Assembly: GCA_905478975.1 (NCBI GenBank)
Contig: CAJQKW010000013.1
Span: 1-55,734, forward strand
Source of the DNA: an uncultured Pseudomonadales bacterium
GTDB lineage: Bacteria; Pseudomonadota; Gammaproteobacteria; Pseudomonadales; Porticoccaceae
DNA length: 55,734 bases
Direction of reading: 5' to 3'
Under the pieces are notes generated by a model. The model was not told the DNA's origin. It did not search any database and worked only from the letters and a program-made list of their open reading frames with translations. Position 1 is the first letter of the stretch. Every line of letters starts with the position of its first letter. The position numbers and the translations under genes are program-made. Of the stretch, positions 43,182 to 52,751 are shown in pieces.

Positions 43182-44030
43182 TTAATCGATTCGCAGTGAG
43201 GAGAGCCCTGATTGCAGTTGCTGCAAGTGGGCCTGAAGCTGCGGCCCTTTTTTCTGTGCCACACCAATGGCCAGTACATCGATAACCGCCAAGTGCGCAA
43301 TCCGTGATGACAGCGGCGTGTAAATCTGAATATCTTCCTTGGCATCAATTTCAATGGCAATACTGGCACTGCGCGCTATAGGCGTGCCGCTGGGTGCCAG
43401 GCCGATCACAATACCCCCTGATTGCTTAACCAACTCCATCGAATCCAACAGTGCCTGAGTGCGCCCCGATTGTGAAATCGCGATTACCACATCTCCGGGT
43501 TGCAGGGAGGTGGCGGACATATTCTGTAGGTGAGGATCCGAGTAGGCCGCAGAGGTGATTTGTAGACGGAAGAACTTATGCTGTGCATCAAAGGCCACGG
43601 CCGCGGATGCGCCAAAGCCATAAAACTCTACCCGCTGTGCACTGCATATAGCGGCGACTGCCGCCTCAAGATTTTCCAGTGCCAAGCTATCCCGCACCTT
43701 TAATAACGTATCTACAGTTGAATCAAAAACCTTGTGAGTATATTCCCTAGTTGAATCCGTATCTGTGACTGCAATCTGGCCGTAGCTTGGGCTGGATGCT
43801 AGCTGTTGCGCCAAGGCTAACTTGAAGTCTTGAAAACCATGACAGCCCACTGCGCGACAGAAGCGCACCACTGTAGGCTCGCTGACACCCGCCTGTTGCG
43901 CTAGATCGACAATGCGCATGCGGATCACCCCTAGGGGTTCCTTGAGAACAAATTCGGCGACTTTGCGCTCCGATTTACGGAGATCATCCATGGTGTCGCA
44001 GATGGTTTGGGTAAGCTGTGCGGGTTTCAT
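43182..44030 (-). CDS. hexR: RpiR/HexR-family transcriptional regulator
   Basis: Sugar-phosphate-sensing repressor of central carbon genes. 282 residues: N-terminal helix-turn-helix with GVSEPTVVRFCRAVGCHGFQDFKLALAQ (as in HexR), then a SIS domain with GFGASAAVAFDAQHKFFRL, ISQSGRTQALLDSMELVKQSGG and SSRIAHLAVIDVLAIG. The ligand in HexR is 2-keto-3-deoxy-6-phosphogluconate. A HexR-like operator (44087-44101) lies ahead, suggesting self-control. Classical targets (zwf, edd, gap) are outside the window. It is divergent from uvrD. Confidence 0.88.
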   Translation of the reverse strand: MKPAQLTQTICDTMDDLRKSERKVAEFVLKEPLGVIRMRIVDLAQQAGVSEPTVVRFCRAVGCHGFQDFKLALAQQLASSPSYGQIAVTDTDSTREYTHKVFDSTVDTLLKVRDSLALENLEAAVAAICSAQRVEFYGFGASAAVAFDAQHKFFRLQITSAAYSDPHLQNMSATSLQPGDVVIAISQSGRTQALLDSMELVKQSGGIVIGLAPSGTPIARSASIAIEIDAKEDIQIYTPLSSRIAHLAVIDVLAIGVAQKKGPQLQAHLQQLQSGLSSLRID

Positions 44031-44233
44031 AAAGGAGCCAATAGTAGTGCTAATAGTAAGTCTAAAAGGTCAGCCAAATGGCGTTATGTAAAAAATTTAC
44101 AAGAAAAGCGTCAATAATGCCAGTTTTGTAGTAAATAAATGTTTTGGGCGTGCCAACGGGTGTCGCAATAAACTCTCAGTAAACCTCAGAATGGCCAACA
44201 ACTTCGGGGAACATGTTGGTAGAATACTGCGCT
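44031..44233. other. Intergenic region between divergent hexR and uvrD
   Basis: No gene. It contains the HexR-like operator (44087-44101) and an AT-rich stretch around 44120-44145. No LexA box was seen although uvrD is SOS-regulated in E. coli. Confidence 0.45.
44087..44101. promoter_or_regulatory. HexR-like operator
   Basis: TGTAAAAAATTTACA, a 15-base near-palindrome matching 12 of 15 positions of the HexR consensus TGTAATTAAATTACA that I recall. A half-site TGTAGTAAAT lies just after, near 44127. It is 57 bases ahead of hexR and also ahead of uvrD. Confidence 0.6.
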
Positions 44234-46405
44234 ATGGATGTTACCTCGATACTCGACAAATTAAACGCGGCGCAAGAAGAAGCGGTTACCAGCGACAAGC
44301 AGCATCTCTTGGTGTTGGCTGGCGCAGGTAGTGGCAAGACTCGTGTGCTTGTGCATCGCATCGCCTGGAAAATTCAGGTGGATAATCTCTCTCCCTACTC
44401 TATCTTGGCGGTGACCTTCACCAACAAGGCAGCCCGTGAAATGCGTGAGCGCATCGATGAGCTGATGGGTATGTCACTGCGTGGTATGTGGGTGGGGACT
44501 TTTCATGGTCTGGCTCATCGCCTATTAAAAACCCATTGGAAAGACGTCAAGCTGCCGGAAAATTTCCAGATCCTAGACTCCGACGACCAGCTGCGTCTGG
44601 TTAAGCGTATTATGCGCAGTATGGATCTGGACGAACAGCGCTGGCCGCCAAAGCAGTCACAGTGGTGGATTAATGGCCAAAAAGATGAGGGTCTCCGTGC
44701 AGCCCATATCCAAGAGACAGGCGATCCCCATATGGCCACCATGCTGCGCATCTACCGCGAGTATGAAGAAGTGTGTAATCGCCTAGGGGTGATCGACTTC
44801 GCTGAGCTGTTACTCCGTGCCCTGGAGTTGTGGCGAGATCATCCAGCAGTGCTCGACCATTACCAGCAGCGCTTTCAACATATCTTGGTCGATGAGTTTC
44901 AAGATACCAACGCGGTGCAGTATGCCTGGCTGAGATTACTCGCTGGCAAGGTCTCCGGTGTTACCGCGGTAGGCGACGATGATCAGTCTATTTACGGCTG
45001 GCGTGGTGCCAAGGTGGAAAATATTCTCCACTACGAGCGTCACTTTGCCGATACCCACACCGTAAAGCTGGAGCAAAACTACCGCTCCACCTCGAATATT
45101 CTCACCGCCGCCAATGGGGTGATCTCCAAGAACGCTGAGCGTCTTGGGAAAAGCCTCTGGACTGACTCTGGTGAGGGTGAGCCGATCGCGCTCTATGCCG
45201 CATTTAATGAGCATGACGAGGCGCGTTATATTGCCGATCGTATACAGACCTGGGTTAACCAGGGCAATCTTCGCGAAGACTCGGCGATTCTCTATAGATC
45301 CAATGCTCAGTCGCGGGTACTTGAAGCCGCCCTACTACAGGCGGATATTCCCTACCGTATTTATGGTGGCCAGCGTTTCTATGAGCGTCTGGAGATTAAG
45401 AACGCCCTCTCCTATCTACGATTGATGATGAACTGTCACGATGACGTTGCCTTTGAGCGAGTGGTCAATGTGCCGCCTCGAGGTATTGGTGATCGCACCG
45501 TTGAGACAATCCGCGCACTGGCTCGGGAAGATCAAATCTCTATGTGGCGGGCTTCGGAAAAGATTGTCACGGAAAAGCGTATGCCCGGCCGAGCGATTAA
45601 TGCGGTCGCCGTTTTCCTTGAGCTGATCAATGAAATGAGCGGTCAGCTGGAAGAGCTAGAGCTCTATGAGCAGGCCGAAAACGCCATCCAGCGCAGCGGT
45701 CTTATCGAGATGCACAAGCGCGAGAAAGGTGAGCGCGGTCAGGCACGGGTGGAGAACCTTGAAGAGCTGGTTGGCGCCTGTCGCAACTTTGAAGCGGAAG
45801 ATAAAGACCTGCCGATACTACCCCAGTTTCTCGACCAGGTGGCCCTGGATTCTGGTGACCGTCAGGCCGATGAAGATCAGGACGCCGTTCAATTAATGAC
45901 TTTGCACAGTGCTAAAGGGTTGGAATTTCCCTTGGTGTTTATTGCCGGTGTCGAAGAAAATTTATTTCCCCATAAAATGTCATTGGATGAGCCGGGCCGT
46001 CTCGAAGAGGAGCGTCGCCTCGCCTATGTGGGTATTACTCGGGCAATGCAAAAGCTCTATCTGACCTTTGCCGAAAGTCGCTCTATCTACGGTACCGAGT
46101 CATTTAATTCAGTATCGCGCTTCGTTCGGGATATTCCCAAAGAAGTGATTGAAGAGGTTCGTCTGCAAAACACCATCAGCAGACCCACCAGCTATGCATC
46201 TAGTGCCTCCAATGGATTAATGCGCAGCGACTCCGGTGATGAAACCGGGTTTTCCCTGGGTCAGGGGGTCAATCACCAGGTCTATGGTGAGGGTGTGATA
46301 TTAAATTTTGAAGGAAACGGTCCACGGGCTAGAGTGCATGTGCGCTTTGCCGAAGTAGGGACTAAAATATTGATTTTAGCCTCAGCTAATCTGGCGTCAC
46401 TCTAA
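44234..46405 (+). CDS. uvrD: DNA helicase II (UvrD)
   Basis: Superfamily 1A 3'-5' helicase for nucleotide-excision and mismatch repair. About 723 residues (E. coli 720). Walker A AGAGSGKTRVL near residue 32, TFHGLAHRLLKTHWK, DEFQDTNAVQYAWL, GDDDQSIYGWRGA, QNYRST, and the C-terminal VNHQVYGEGVILNFEGNGPRARVHVRF typical of UvrD. ATG 44234 fits homologues; ATG 44213 seven codons earlier is possible. Confidence 0.95.
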   Translation: MDVTSILDKLNAAQEEAVTSDKQHLLVLAGAGSGKTRVLVHRIAWKIQVDNLSPYSILAVTFTNKAAREMRERIDELMGMSLRGMWVGTFHGLAHRLLKTHWKDVKLPENFQILDSDDQLRLVKRIMRSMDLDEQRWPPKQSQWWINGQKDEGLRAAHIQETGDPHMATMLRIYREYEEVCNRLGVIDFAELLLRALELWRDHPAVLDHYQQRFQHILVDEFQDTNAVQYAWLRLLAGKVSGVTAVGDDDQSIYGWRGAKVENILHYERHFADTHTVKLEQNYRSTSNILTAANGVISKNAERLGKSLWTDSGEGEPIALYAAFNEHDEARYIADRIQTWVNQGNLREDSAILYRSNAQSRVLEAALLQADIPYRIYGGQRFYERLEIKNALSYLRLMMNCHDDVAFERVVNVPPRGIGDRTVETIRALAREDQISMWRASEKIVTEKRMPGRAINAVAVFLELINEMSGQLEELELYEQAENAIQRSGLIEMHKREKGERGQARVENLEELVGACRNFEAEDKDLPILPQFLDQVALDSGDRQADEDQDAVQLMTLHSAKGLEFPLVFIAGVEENLFPHKMSLDEPGRLEEERRLAYVGITRAMQKLYLTFAESRSIYGTESFNSVSRFVRDIPKEVIEEVRLQNTISRPTSYASSASNGLMRSDSGDETGFSLGQGVNHQVYGEGVILNFEGNGPRARVHVRFAEVGTKILILASANLASL

Positions 46406-46450
46406 GAAAATGCGGGGCATGCCGGTGGCTGACATAATAAGGGGATCAAA

Positions 46451-47542
46451 ATGCGTATAACTTGGGCCGCACTACTGTGCCTTTCATTGATCGGTTGCGG
46501 CAGCGAAGGCAGCAAGACAGATTCTGCTGTAGAGACTCAAGCGGCACAGACTTTTAACTGGAAGCTAGTCACCACCTGGCCGAAAAATTTTCCCGGTCTC
46601 GGCCTAGCGCCAGAGTACTTCGCGGAAAATGTCGAGCGCATGAGCAATGGCCGCCTGAAGATCAAAGTCTTTGGTGCCGGACAGTTGGTGCCGGCTTTTG
46701 AAGTTTTTGATGCCGTCTCTCAGGGCACTGCCGAGATGGGTCATGGCGCGGCTTATTACTGGCAGGGCAAGATTCCTGCCAGTGCATTGTTTACTGCAGT
46801 TCCCTTTGGTCTCAATGCCCAAGAAATGAACGCTTGGTTACATTACGGCGGCGGTCTTGAGCTGTGGCGGGAACTCTACGTACCGTTTAATTTGGTGCCC
46901 TATGCCGGTGGTAATACCGGTGTGCAGATGGCCGGTTGGTTCAACCGCGAGATCAATTCTATGGCCGATATTCAAGGCCTGAAGATGCGTATTCCCGGTC
47001 TCGGCGGTGAAGTCTTTACCCGCGCCGGTGGTATGTCGGTGCAGCGCTCCGGTGGCGAAATTTACACCTCTATGCAAACCGGTGAAATTGACGCTGCCGA
47101 GTGGGTTGGCCCCTACAATGATCTGGCCTTTGGTTTCCATCAGATTGCCAAGTATTACTATTACCCTGGCTGGCAAGAGCCGGGCCCGACCCTGGAATTA
47201 ATTATTAATAAACAGGCGTTGGAGTCTTTACCTGAGGATCTTCAGGCCATTGTTGAGTCCGCTGCCCGTGCCGCCAACCAAAATATGCTCGATGAATATA
47301 CCGCGAGAAACAATGCGGCGCTGATTGAGCTGGTTGAGACTCATGGGGTGCAGGTTAAGAAATTGCCCGATGATGTACTGGCTGAGTTTCAGCGCATCTC
47401 CACCATAGTGGTGGACGAGATGGCCGCTGAGGATCCTCTTGCCCAGCGCATCACCGATTCCATGCGCGCCTTTGCTAAACAGTCGAAGGCCTACCATGGA
47501 ATTTCAGAAGAAGCCTATTACAAGGCACGTGGCAAAGACTAG
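46451..47542 (+). CDS. TRAP-type solute-binding lipoprotein, DctP family
   Basis: Periplasmic binding protein of a TRAP transporter, 363 residues. Lipobox SLIGC (Cys16), an unusual anchoring for this family, which is usually soluble. Marks: WKLVTTWPKNFPGLG at the N-terminus, FGAGQLVPAFEVFDAVSQGTAEMGHGAAYYW, GLKMRIPGLGGEV and EWVGPYNDLAFGFH, close to the TakP branch that binds 2-oxo acids, as I recall. No DctQ or DctM membrane genes are visible, so it is an orphan. A transporter partner elsewhere is inferred. Convergent with trkH. Confidence 0.88.
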   Translation: MRITWAALLCLSLIGCGSEGSKTDSAVETQAAQTFNWKLVTTWPKNFPGLGLAPEYFAENVERMSNGRLKIKVFGAGQLVPAFEVFDAVSQGTAEMGHGAAYYWQGKIPASALFTAVPFGLNAQEMNAWLHYGGGLELWRELYVPFNLVPYAGGNTGVQMAGWFNREINSMADIQGLKMRIPGLGGEVFTRAGGMSVQRSGGEIYTSMQTGEIDAAEWVGPYNDLAFGFHQIAKYYYYPGWQEPGPTLELIINKQALESLPEDLQAIVESAARAANQNMLDEYTARNNAALIELVETHGVQVKKLPDDVLAEFQRISTIVVDEMAAEDPLAQRITDSMRAFAKQSKAYHGISEEAYYKARGKD

Positions 47543-47558
47543 GCCGCGTTCTAAATCG

Positions 47559-47584
47559 GCTGGATCTAAGAGATTGGATCCAGC
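47559..47584. terminator. Possible shared terminator between the TRAP gene and trkH
   Basis: Eight-base perfect stem GCTGGATC/GATCCAGC with a ten-base loop, between two convergent genes. T-runs are weak (GGGTTTAA on the plus side), so it is uncertain. Confidence 0.4.
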
Positions 47585-47588
47585 GGGT

Positions 47589-49037
47589 TTAATTCTTCCA
47601 GAAGGTCGGCGTAAACAGTACCAGCAGCGTAAAGATCTCCAGACGTCCCAGCAACATTCCCCAGCACAGCACCCACTTGGCAAAACCATTTAGGTCGGCA
47701 AAGTTGATCGCCACCTCCCCTAATCCGGGCCCGAGATTGTTTAGGGATGCAGCGGTAGCAGACCAGGCGGTGACATAGTCTAGGCCCGAGCCCAACAGCA
47801 GCAGCACCATCAAATAGAAGATCGCCAGATAGGCGCCAAAGAATGCCCAGATCGCGTCGGCGACGCGGCTGGGGATTCGACGGTTGTGAATCTTAATCGG
47901 TAGCAGCGCATTGGGGTGTACCAAGCGATAGATCTCACGAAAGCATTGCTGACCCAAAATAAGCATGCGCCCTATCTTGATGCCGCCGCCGGTGGATCCA
48001 GCACAGGCACCAAAAAACGATAAAAAGATTAAAAAGAACGGCAGGAATGTCGGCCAGGCACTGAAGTTATCGGTGGTAAAACCGGTGGTGGTCATAATCG
48101 AAATCAGGTGAAAGCCACCCTGACGGATACTCTCACTCCAGCCATAGGTGCCACTGTAATAGAGGTACAGGCAGGTAATCGCGACGCCACCAATCAGCAG
48201 GTAGATATACATCCGCGCTTCCGGATCCGCCCAGTAGTGGGTGATCTTGCGATCGTGCCAGACATGAAAATGCAGAGCAAAGTTTATCCCTGAGATCACC
48301 ATAAAGAAGGCGCAGATCGCCATAATCGCCGAACTATCAAAGAAGCCAATACTGGCATCATGAGTCGAAAAGCCGCCGATGGAGACGGTGGAAAAGCTGT
48401 GGCTGATAGCATCGAAGCCGGACATTCCCGCCAGCCAATAGGCCAACGCACAGACCGCAGTCAGCGCCAAGTAAATCTTAAACAGTGCATTCGCGGTCTC
48501 GCGGATCCGCGGGGTCAGTTTGGAGTCCTTTACTGGCCCAGGTGTCTCAGTGCGATAGAGCTGCATACCACCCACCCCGAGCATAGGCAGGATGGCCACG
48601 GCGATTACAACTATACCTATACCGCCGAGCCACTGTAGTTGCTGGCGGTAGTAGAGGATTGATTTCGGCAGGTCGTCTAAACCAGAGATAACCGTTGCGC
48701 CAGTGGTGGTTAGTCCAGAAACTGACTCAAACAGTGCGTTTATAAAGCTTAGGTTGAGCGCCTCGGCCAGCATCAGCGGCAGGGCACCAAAGGTACTCAG
48801 TACTAACCAAAAGCAAACTGTGATCAAAAAACCGTCGCGGGTGCGCATATCCGCATTCACCTGTTTCGACGGCAACCAGAATGCCAACCCTACCGCCACT
48901 GTAATACCAAATGCGATGGCAAAGGTCGATGCGGTATTTTCGTCATACAGAATCGCCACCAAAATCGGTGGCAACATGGTCAGGCTGAAGATCATCAGCA
49001 GCAGTCCAAGTATTCTGGCTATGATATTGAGATGCAT
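47589..49037 (-). CDS. trkH: Potassium uptake protein TrkH
   Basis: Inner-membrane K+ channel-like subunit. 482 residues (E. coli 483). Four pore-like segments with glycine-rich filters: SVSGLTTTGATVISGL, FSTVSIGGFSTHDAS, SIMTTTGFTTDN, SATAASLNNLGPGLG. An arginine-rich RRIPSRVAD segment is cytoplasmic. The ATG is at 49035-49037. Its regulatory partner TrkA is upstream on the same strand. Confidence 0.95.
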   Translation of the reverse strand: MHLNIIARILGLLLMIFSLTMLPPILVAILYDENTASTFAIAFGITVAVGLAFWLPSKQVNADMRTRDGFLITVCFWLVLSTFGALPLMLAEALNLSFINALFESVSGLTTTGATVISGLDDLPKSILYYRQQLQWLGGIGIVVIAVAILPMLGVGGMQLYRTETPGPVKDSKLTPRIRETANALFKIYLALTAVCALAYWLAGMSGFDAISHSFSTVSIGGFSTHDASIGFFDSSAIMAICAFFMVISGINFALHFHVWHDRKITHYWADPEARMYIYLLIGGVAITCLYLYYSGTYGWSESIRQGGFHLISIMTTTGFTTDNFSAWPTFLPFFLIFLSFFGACAGSTGGGIKIGRMLILGQQCFREIYRLVHPNALLPIKIHNRRIPSRVADAIWAFFGAYLAIFYLMVLLLLGSGLDYVTAWSATAASLNNLGPGLGEVAINFADLNGFAKWVLCWGMLLGRLEIFTLLVLFTPTFWKN

Positions 49038-49077
49038 TAGTGGCTATGCCCTAAATGGTTTAGTTGGCCTAGATGAC

Positions 49078-50460
49078 CTAAAAAAATGAGAAGCTCACAG
49101 AGAACAGTTTTTCGATCGCTTTGGTGTTGGCTTTATCAACCACAAAGACAATCACATGGTCGCCAGTCTGAATCACCGTGTCGTGATGGGCAATCAGCAC
49201 TTCACCGTTGCGCACTAAGGCCGCAAGGGTGGCACCAGGTGGCGATTTAATATCGCCGATGGCGCGGCCCACAACCTCGGAGCTCTTTTCATCACCATGA
49301 ACAATTATTTCTAGCGCCTCTGCCGCACCCCGTCGTAGTGAGTGCACACAAACCATATCCCCCTGACGCACATGGGAGAGCAGTGAACTGGTGGTCGCCT
49401 GCTGCGGCGAGATGGCAATATCAATCACTCCACCCTGCATTAGGTCGGCATAAACCGGGTTGTTAATCAACGTCATTACTTTGCGCGCGCCAAGCTTTTT
49501 CGCCAGCAGCGAGGCCATGATATTCACTTCATCATCATTGGTCAGGGCCAGAAACACATCGGTTTTATCGATATTCTCATCGAGCAATAACTCTTGATCG
49601 GTAGCCGAGCCATTTAGCACCACAGTCTTATTGAGCTTTTCAGACAGATGGCGGGCCCGTTCAGTGGAGTACTCGATAATTTTGATGTTGTAGTCTTTTT
49701 CCAGGGCCTGGGCCAAACTGAAACCAATATTGCCGCCGCCAGCAATCATCAGTCGGTGATAGGGCTTTTCTAGTCGCCGCAGTTCGCTCATGACCTTGCG
49801 GATATTCTTTTTCGCCGCGACAAAGAACACCTCATCGCCATCTTCAATAACTGTTTCACCGGTGGGAAAAATCGCCCCGTCTTTGCCAAATACCGCCGCT
49901 ACTCGGGCATCGGCATTGGGCATATGTTCTTTTAAGAAGCGCAGTTGCTGACCTACCAGTGGGCTATCTTTTACCGCACGCAGGCCAACCAGCTGAATGG
50001 CGCCGTCGGCAAAATCTAAAACCTGTAGCGCACCGGGCTGTTCGATCAATTTTTGGATGTAGTCTTTAACCACCATCTCCGGCGTGATCATCACGTCCAC
50101 AGGCATATGCTTGTCGTTGAAGAGCTTTTCTTTATATTTTGGATTGGTGTAGTTGCGTGAGCGGATGCGGGCAATTTTGGTGGGGGTGTGAAATAGCGAG
50201 TAGGCCACCTGACAGGCGATAATATTGATCTCGTCGCTGTTGGTTACCGCCACCAGCATGTCGGCCTCTTCGATACCGGCATTGACCAGCACATCTGGGT
50301 GCGACCCGGTGCCGATTACGGTGCGAATATCGAGACGATCTTGAAGTGCGCGCAGAGTCGCTTCGTTGATATCGACAACGGTTATGTCGTTGTACTCGCG
50401 GGCGAGATGTTCTGCGAGTGTGCCGCCAACCTGCCCTGCGCCAACAATTATTATTTTCAT
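49078..50460 (-). CDS. trkA: Trk system potassium uptake protein TrkA
   Basis: Cytoplasmic NAD/ATP-binding regulator of TrkH. 460 residues (E. coli 458). Two tandem Rossmann RCK domains: MKIIIVGAGQVGGTLAEHLAREYNDITVVD and RLMIAGGGNIGFSLAQALEKDYNIKIIE, each followed by a ligand-binding TrkA-C part. 27 bases after rsmB and 40 before trkH. Confidence 0.96.
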   Translation of the reverse strand: MKIIIVGAGQVGGTLAEHLAREYNDITVVDINEATLRALQDRLDIRTVIGTGSHPDVLVNAGIEEADMLVAVTNSDEINIIACQVAYSLFHTPTKIARIRSRNYTNPKYKEKLFNDKHMPVDVMITPEMVVKDYIQKLIEQPGALQVLDFADGAIQLVGLRAVKDSPLVGQQLRFLKEHMPNADARVAAVFGKDGAIFPTGETVIEDGDEVFFVAAKKNIRKVMSELRRLEKPYHRLMIAGGGNIGFSLAQALEKDYNIKIIEYSTERARHLSEKLNKTVVLNGSATDQELLLDENIDKTDVFLALTNDDEVNIMASLLAKKLGARKVMTLINNPVYADLMQGGVIDIAISPQQATTSSLLSHVRQGDMVCVHSLRRGAAEALEIIVHGDEKSSEVVGRAIGDIKSPPGATLAALVRNGEVLIAHHDTVIQTGDHVIVFVVDKANTKAIEKLFSVSFSFF

Positions 50461-50487
50461 TGTTTAATAGCCCGGCTTGTTATTCGC

Positions 50488-51792
50488 TTATGTCTGACTG
50501 GTTTTACGCAACCGTGCGTAATAAAACCCGTCGTTGCCATTGATCACTGGAAACAACTGGCGCCCAAAATCGGTCTTGATTCCCCACTCAGCTTCTATGT
50601 TATATGACGCGGCTGTAGGGGTCTCTGCTAAAAATTTCTCAATCACCTGATCGTTTTCCTGAGGCAGAACCGAGCAGGTTGCATATAAGAGTATCCCGCC
50701 CTCTTCTAGTGTCTGCCAGAGGCTGCGCAGTAGCTGTAGCTGTAATTCGGCTAGCTTAACAATATCCGTCGACTTGCGCAGCAGTTTGATGTCCGGGTGG
50801 CGGCGAATCACGCCGCTGGCGGAGCAGGGGGCGTCGAGCAGGATGCGCTGGAATGGCACAGTATCCCACCAATCACCGGTTGCGCTGGCATCACCGACCA
50901 CCAAATCGGCCTTGAGCCCAAGGCGCTGAAGGTTTTCTTCAACCCGCGGCATGCGTCGACTTTCCAGCTCCACGGCAACCACTTTATTGAGCTGTGGCTG
51001 GGCCTCCAGAATATGGCAGGTTTTGCCACCGGGGGCACAGCAGGCGTCGAGCACCTGTTGATTGGGTTCCAACTCGAGCAAAACCGCTGCTAGCTGAGCC
51101 GCTTCATCTTGCACACTCACTGCGCCTTCGGCCCAGCCCGGCAGGGTGGCAACATCAGTTGCCGATTGCAGCTGAATGCCCTGCCCACTGAATTGAGTGG
51201 CGGTCGCCTCTATATTGGCACTGCTGAGCTGTTGCAGATACTCATCTCGTGAGCCCTGTAACTGATTAACCCGCAAAGTCATTGGCGCCTGCTGATTATT
51301 CGCCGCGAGAACCTCGATTGCGACGCCAGAGTCCCATGACTTGAACAGGCCATCGAGTAACCACTGGGGATGAGCGCGGACAAAAATAGGGTTTTTACTG
51401 AGCTTGGCTTCCAGTTCAGTGCGCTGACGGAGGAAATTTCGCAGCACCGCATTGACTAGGCCCTTGGCCCAGGGGCGCTTGAGCTTGGTCACTGCAGTAA
51501 CGGTTTCATTGATTGCCGCGTGATCGGCGATACGGGTGTGCATGAGCTGATAGAGTCCGCAGGCCAGCAGACCCTGAACCTCAAACTCTTTTTCGCGCAT
51601 GGGTTTTTGCATCAGTTCCTGTAACAGCAACTCAATGGCCGGATACCAGCGCAAGGTGCCAAAACAGAGCTCTTTAAACAGGCCGATATCTTTTTCAGCC
51701 ACTTTGCTGGCGTACTCGGGAAGCAGTGCTGAGAGTGATTTGCCACGCAGCACCTGAGCGATGACTTCGGCCACGGCGACGCGTGTGTTCAT
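50488..51792 (-). CDS. rsmB: 16S rRNA m5C967 methyltransferase RsmB
   Basis: Methylates C967 of 16S rRNA with SAM. 434 residues (E. coli 429). N-terminal NusB-like domain (AVAEVIAQVLRGKSLSALLPEY), then the catalytic domain with DACCAPGGKTCHILEA, DAPCSASGVIRRHPDIK, and the catalytic cysteine in LLYATCSVLPQEND. ATG 51790-51792 overlaps the fmt TGA by one base (TGATG), a coupled-translation arrangement; TTG one codon earlier is open but rejected. Confidence 0.95.
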   Translation of the reverse strand: MNTRVAVAEVIAQVLRGKSLSALLPEYASKVAEKDIGLFKELCFGTLRWYPAIELLLQELMQKPMREKEFEVQGLLACGLYQLMHTRIADHAAINETVTAVTKLKRPWAKGLVNAVLRNFLRQRTELEAKLSKNPIFVRAHPQWLLDGLFKSWDSGVAIEVLAANNQQAPMTLRVNQLQGSRDEYLQQLSSANIEATATQFSGQGIQLQSATDVATLPGWAEGAVSVQDEAAQLAAVLLELEPNQQVLDACCAPGGKTCHILEAQPQLNKVVAVELESRRMPRVEENLQRLGLKADLVVGDASATGDWWDTVPFQRILLDAPCSASGVIRRHPDIKLLRKSTDIVKLAELQLQLLRSLWQTLEEGGILLYATCSVLPQENDQVIEKFLAETPTAASYNIEAEWGIKTDFGRQLFPVINGNDGFYYARLRKTSQT

Positions 51793-52739
51793 CAAGAGCC
51801 TAACAGCGTGCGGGGGGCGAATAACTCGCCGCGAGACTTAAGTATTTCAGACAGGGCCATGCGCGATTTTCCCGGCAGCTGTATTTCGGTGATAAGGAGT
51901 GATTGCTCGCCGCAGCTGACCAGCAAGCCAGCGTTATCCGCTGAGATAATCTGACCTAGCGGGATATTGCCTTCTGTTGCTGTTGGCACCGCCTCGGCCT
52001 GCCAAACCTTAATGCGCAATTCGCCCAAGGTGGTATAGGCCGCGGGAAAAGGGTTAAAGGCGCGAACCTGACGATCCAATACCTGGGCGGGCTGGTTCCA
52101 GTCGATCAGGGCTTCCTGCTTGGTGATTTTTGCTGCATAGCAGCTCAGATGATCATCTTGGTCCACAGCCACCGCACGACCTGCGGCGATTGACGCCAAT
52201 GTGTGCAGTAGCGCTGGCGCGCCGAGCTGTTCTAATTTGTGATGCAGGCTGGCGCTGGTCTCGCTGCGATCAATTTCGCAGCGGCAAACGCTGAGCATGG
52301 CACCGGTGTCGAGTCCGGCATCCATCTGCATAATGGTGACTCCGGTTTCCGGATCCCCTGCTTCAATGGCGCGCTGAATCGGCGCGGCGCCGCGCCAGCG
52401 CGGCAATATGGAGGCGTGGACATTGATACAGCCGAGTCGCGGAGCATCCAGCACCGGCTGTGGCAAAATAAGGCCATAGGCCACCACCACCATAATTTCT
52501 GCTTGCAGCTCATTCAAAATGCGCTGCTGCTCAGGGTCTTTTAGGGACTGGGGTTGAAACACCGGTAGCTGATGCTCGAGGGCGAGCTTTTTAACTGGAC
52601 TGGAGGTTAACTTTTTGCCGCGGCCAGCGGGACGGTCGGGCTGGGTATAGACGCCGATAACGGTATGTTCAGGCGCATCGAGCAACGCTTGCAGATGTGC
52701 GGCGGCAAAGTCTGGGGTTCCGGCGAAGAGGACTCTCAA
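51792..52739 (-). CDS. fmt: Methionyl-tRNA formyltransferase
   Basis: Formylates the initiator Met-tRNA. 315 residues, as in E. coli. Marks: RVLFAGTPDFAAAHLQALL, QPDRPAGRGKKL, NVHASILPRWRGAAPIQRAIEAGD, and GLDTGAML. Twelve bases after def. Confidence 0.97.
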   Translation of the reverse strand: MRVLFAGTPDFAAAHLQALLDAPEHTVIGVYTQPDRPAGRGKKLTSSPVKKLALEHQLPVFQPQSLKDPEQQRILNELQAEIMVVVAYGLILPQPVLDAPRLGCINVHASILPRWRGAAPIQRAIEAGDPETGVTIMQMDAGLDTGAMLSVCRCEIDRSETSASLHHKLEQLGAPALLHTLASIAAGRAVAVDQDDHLSCYAAKITKQEALIDWNQPAQVLDRQVRAFNPFPAAYTTLGELRIKVWQAEAVPTATEGNIPLGQIISADNAGLLVSCGEQSLLITEIQLPGKSRMALSEILKSRGELFAPRTLLGS

Positions 52740-52751
52740 GTGGCAGATGCC

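Noticed and set aside
44150-44233. LexA box ahead of uvrD
   Set aside because: No CTG-N10-CAG arrangement with an AT-rich centre was found.
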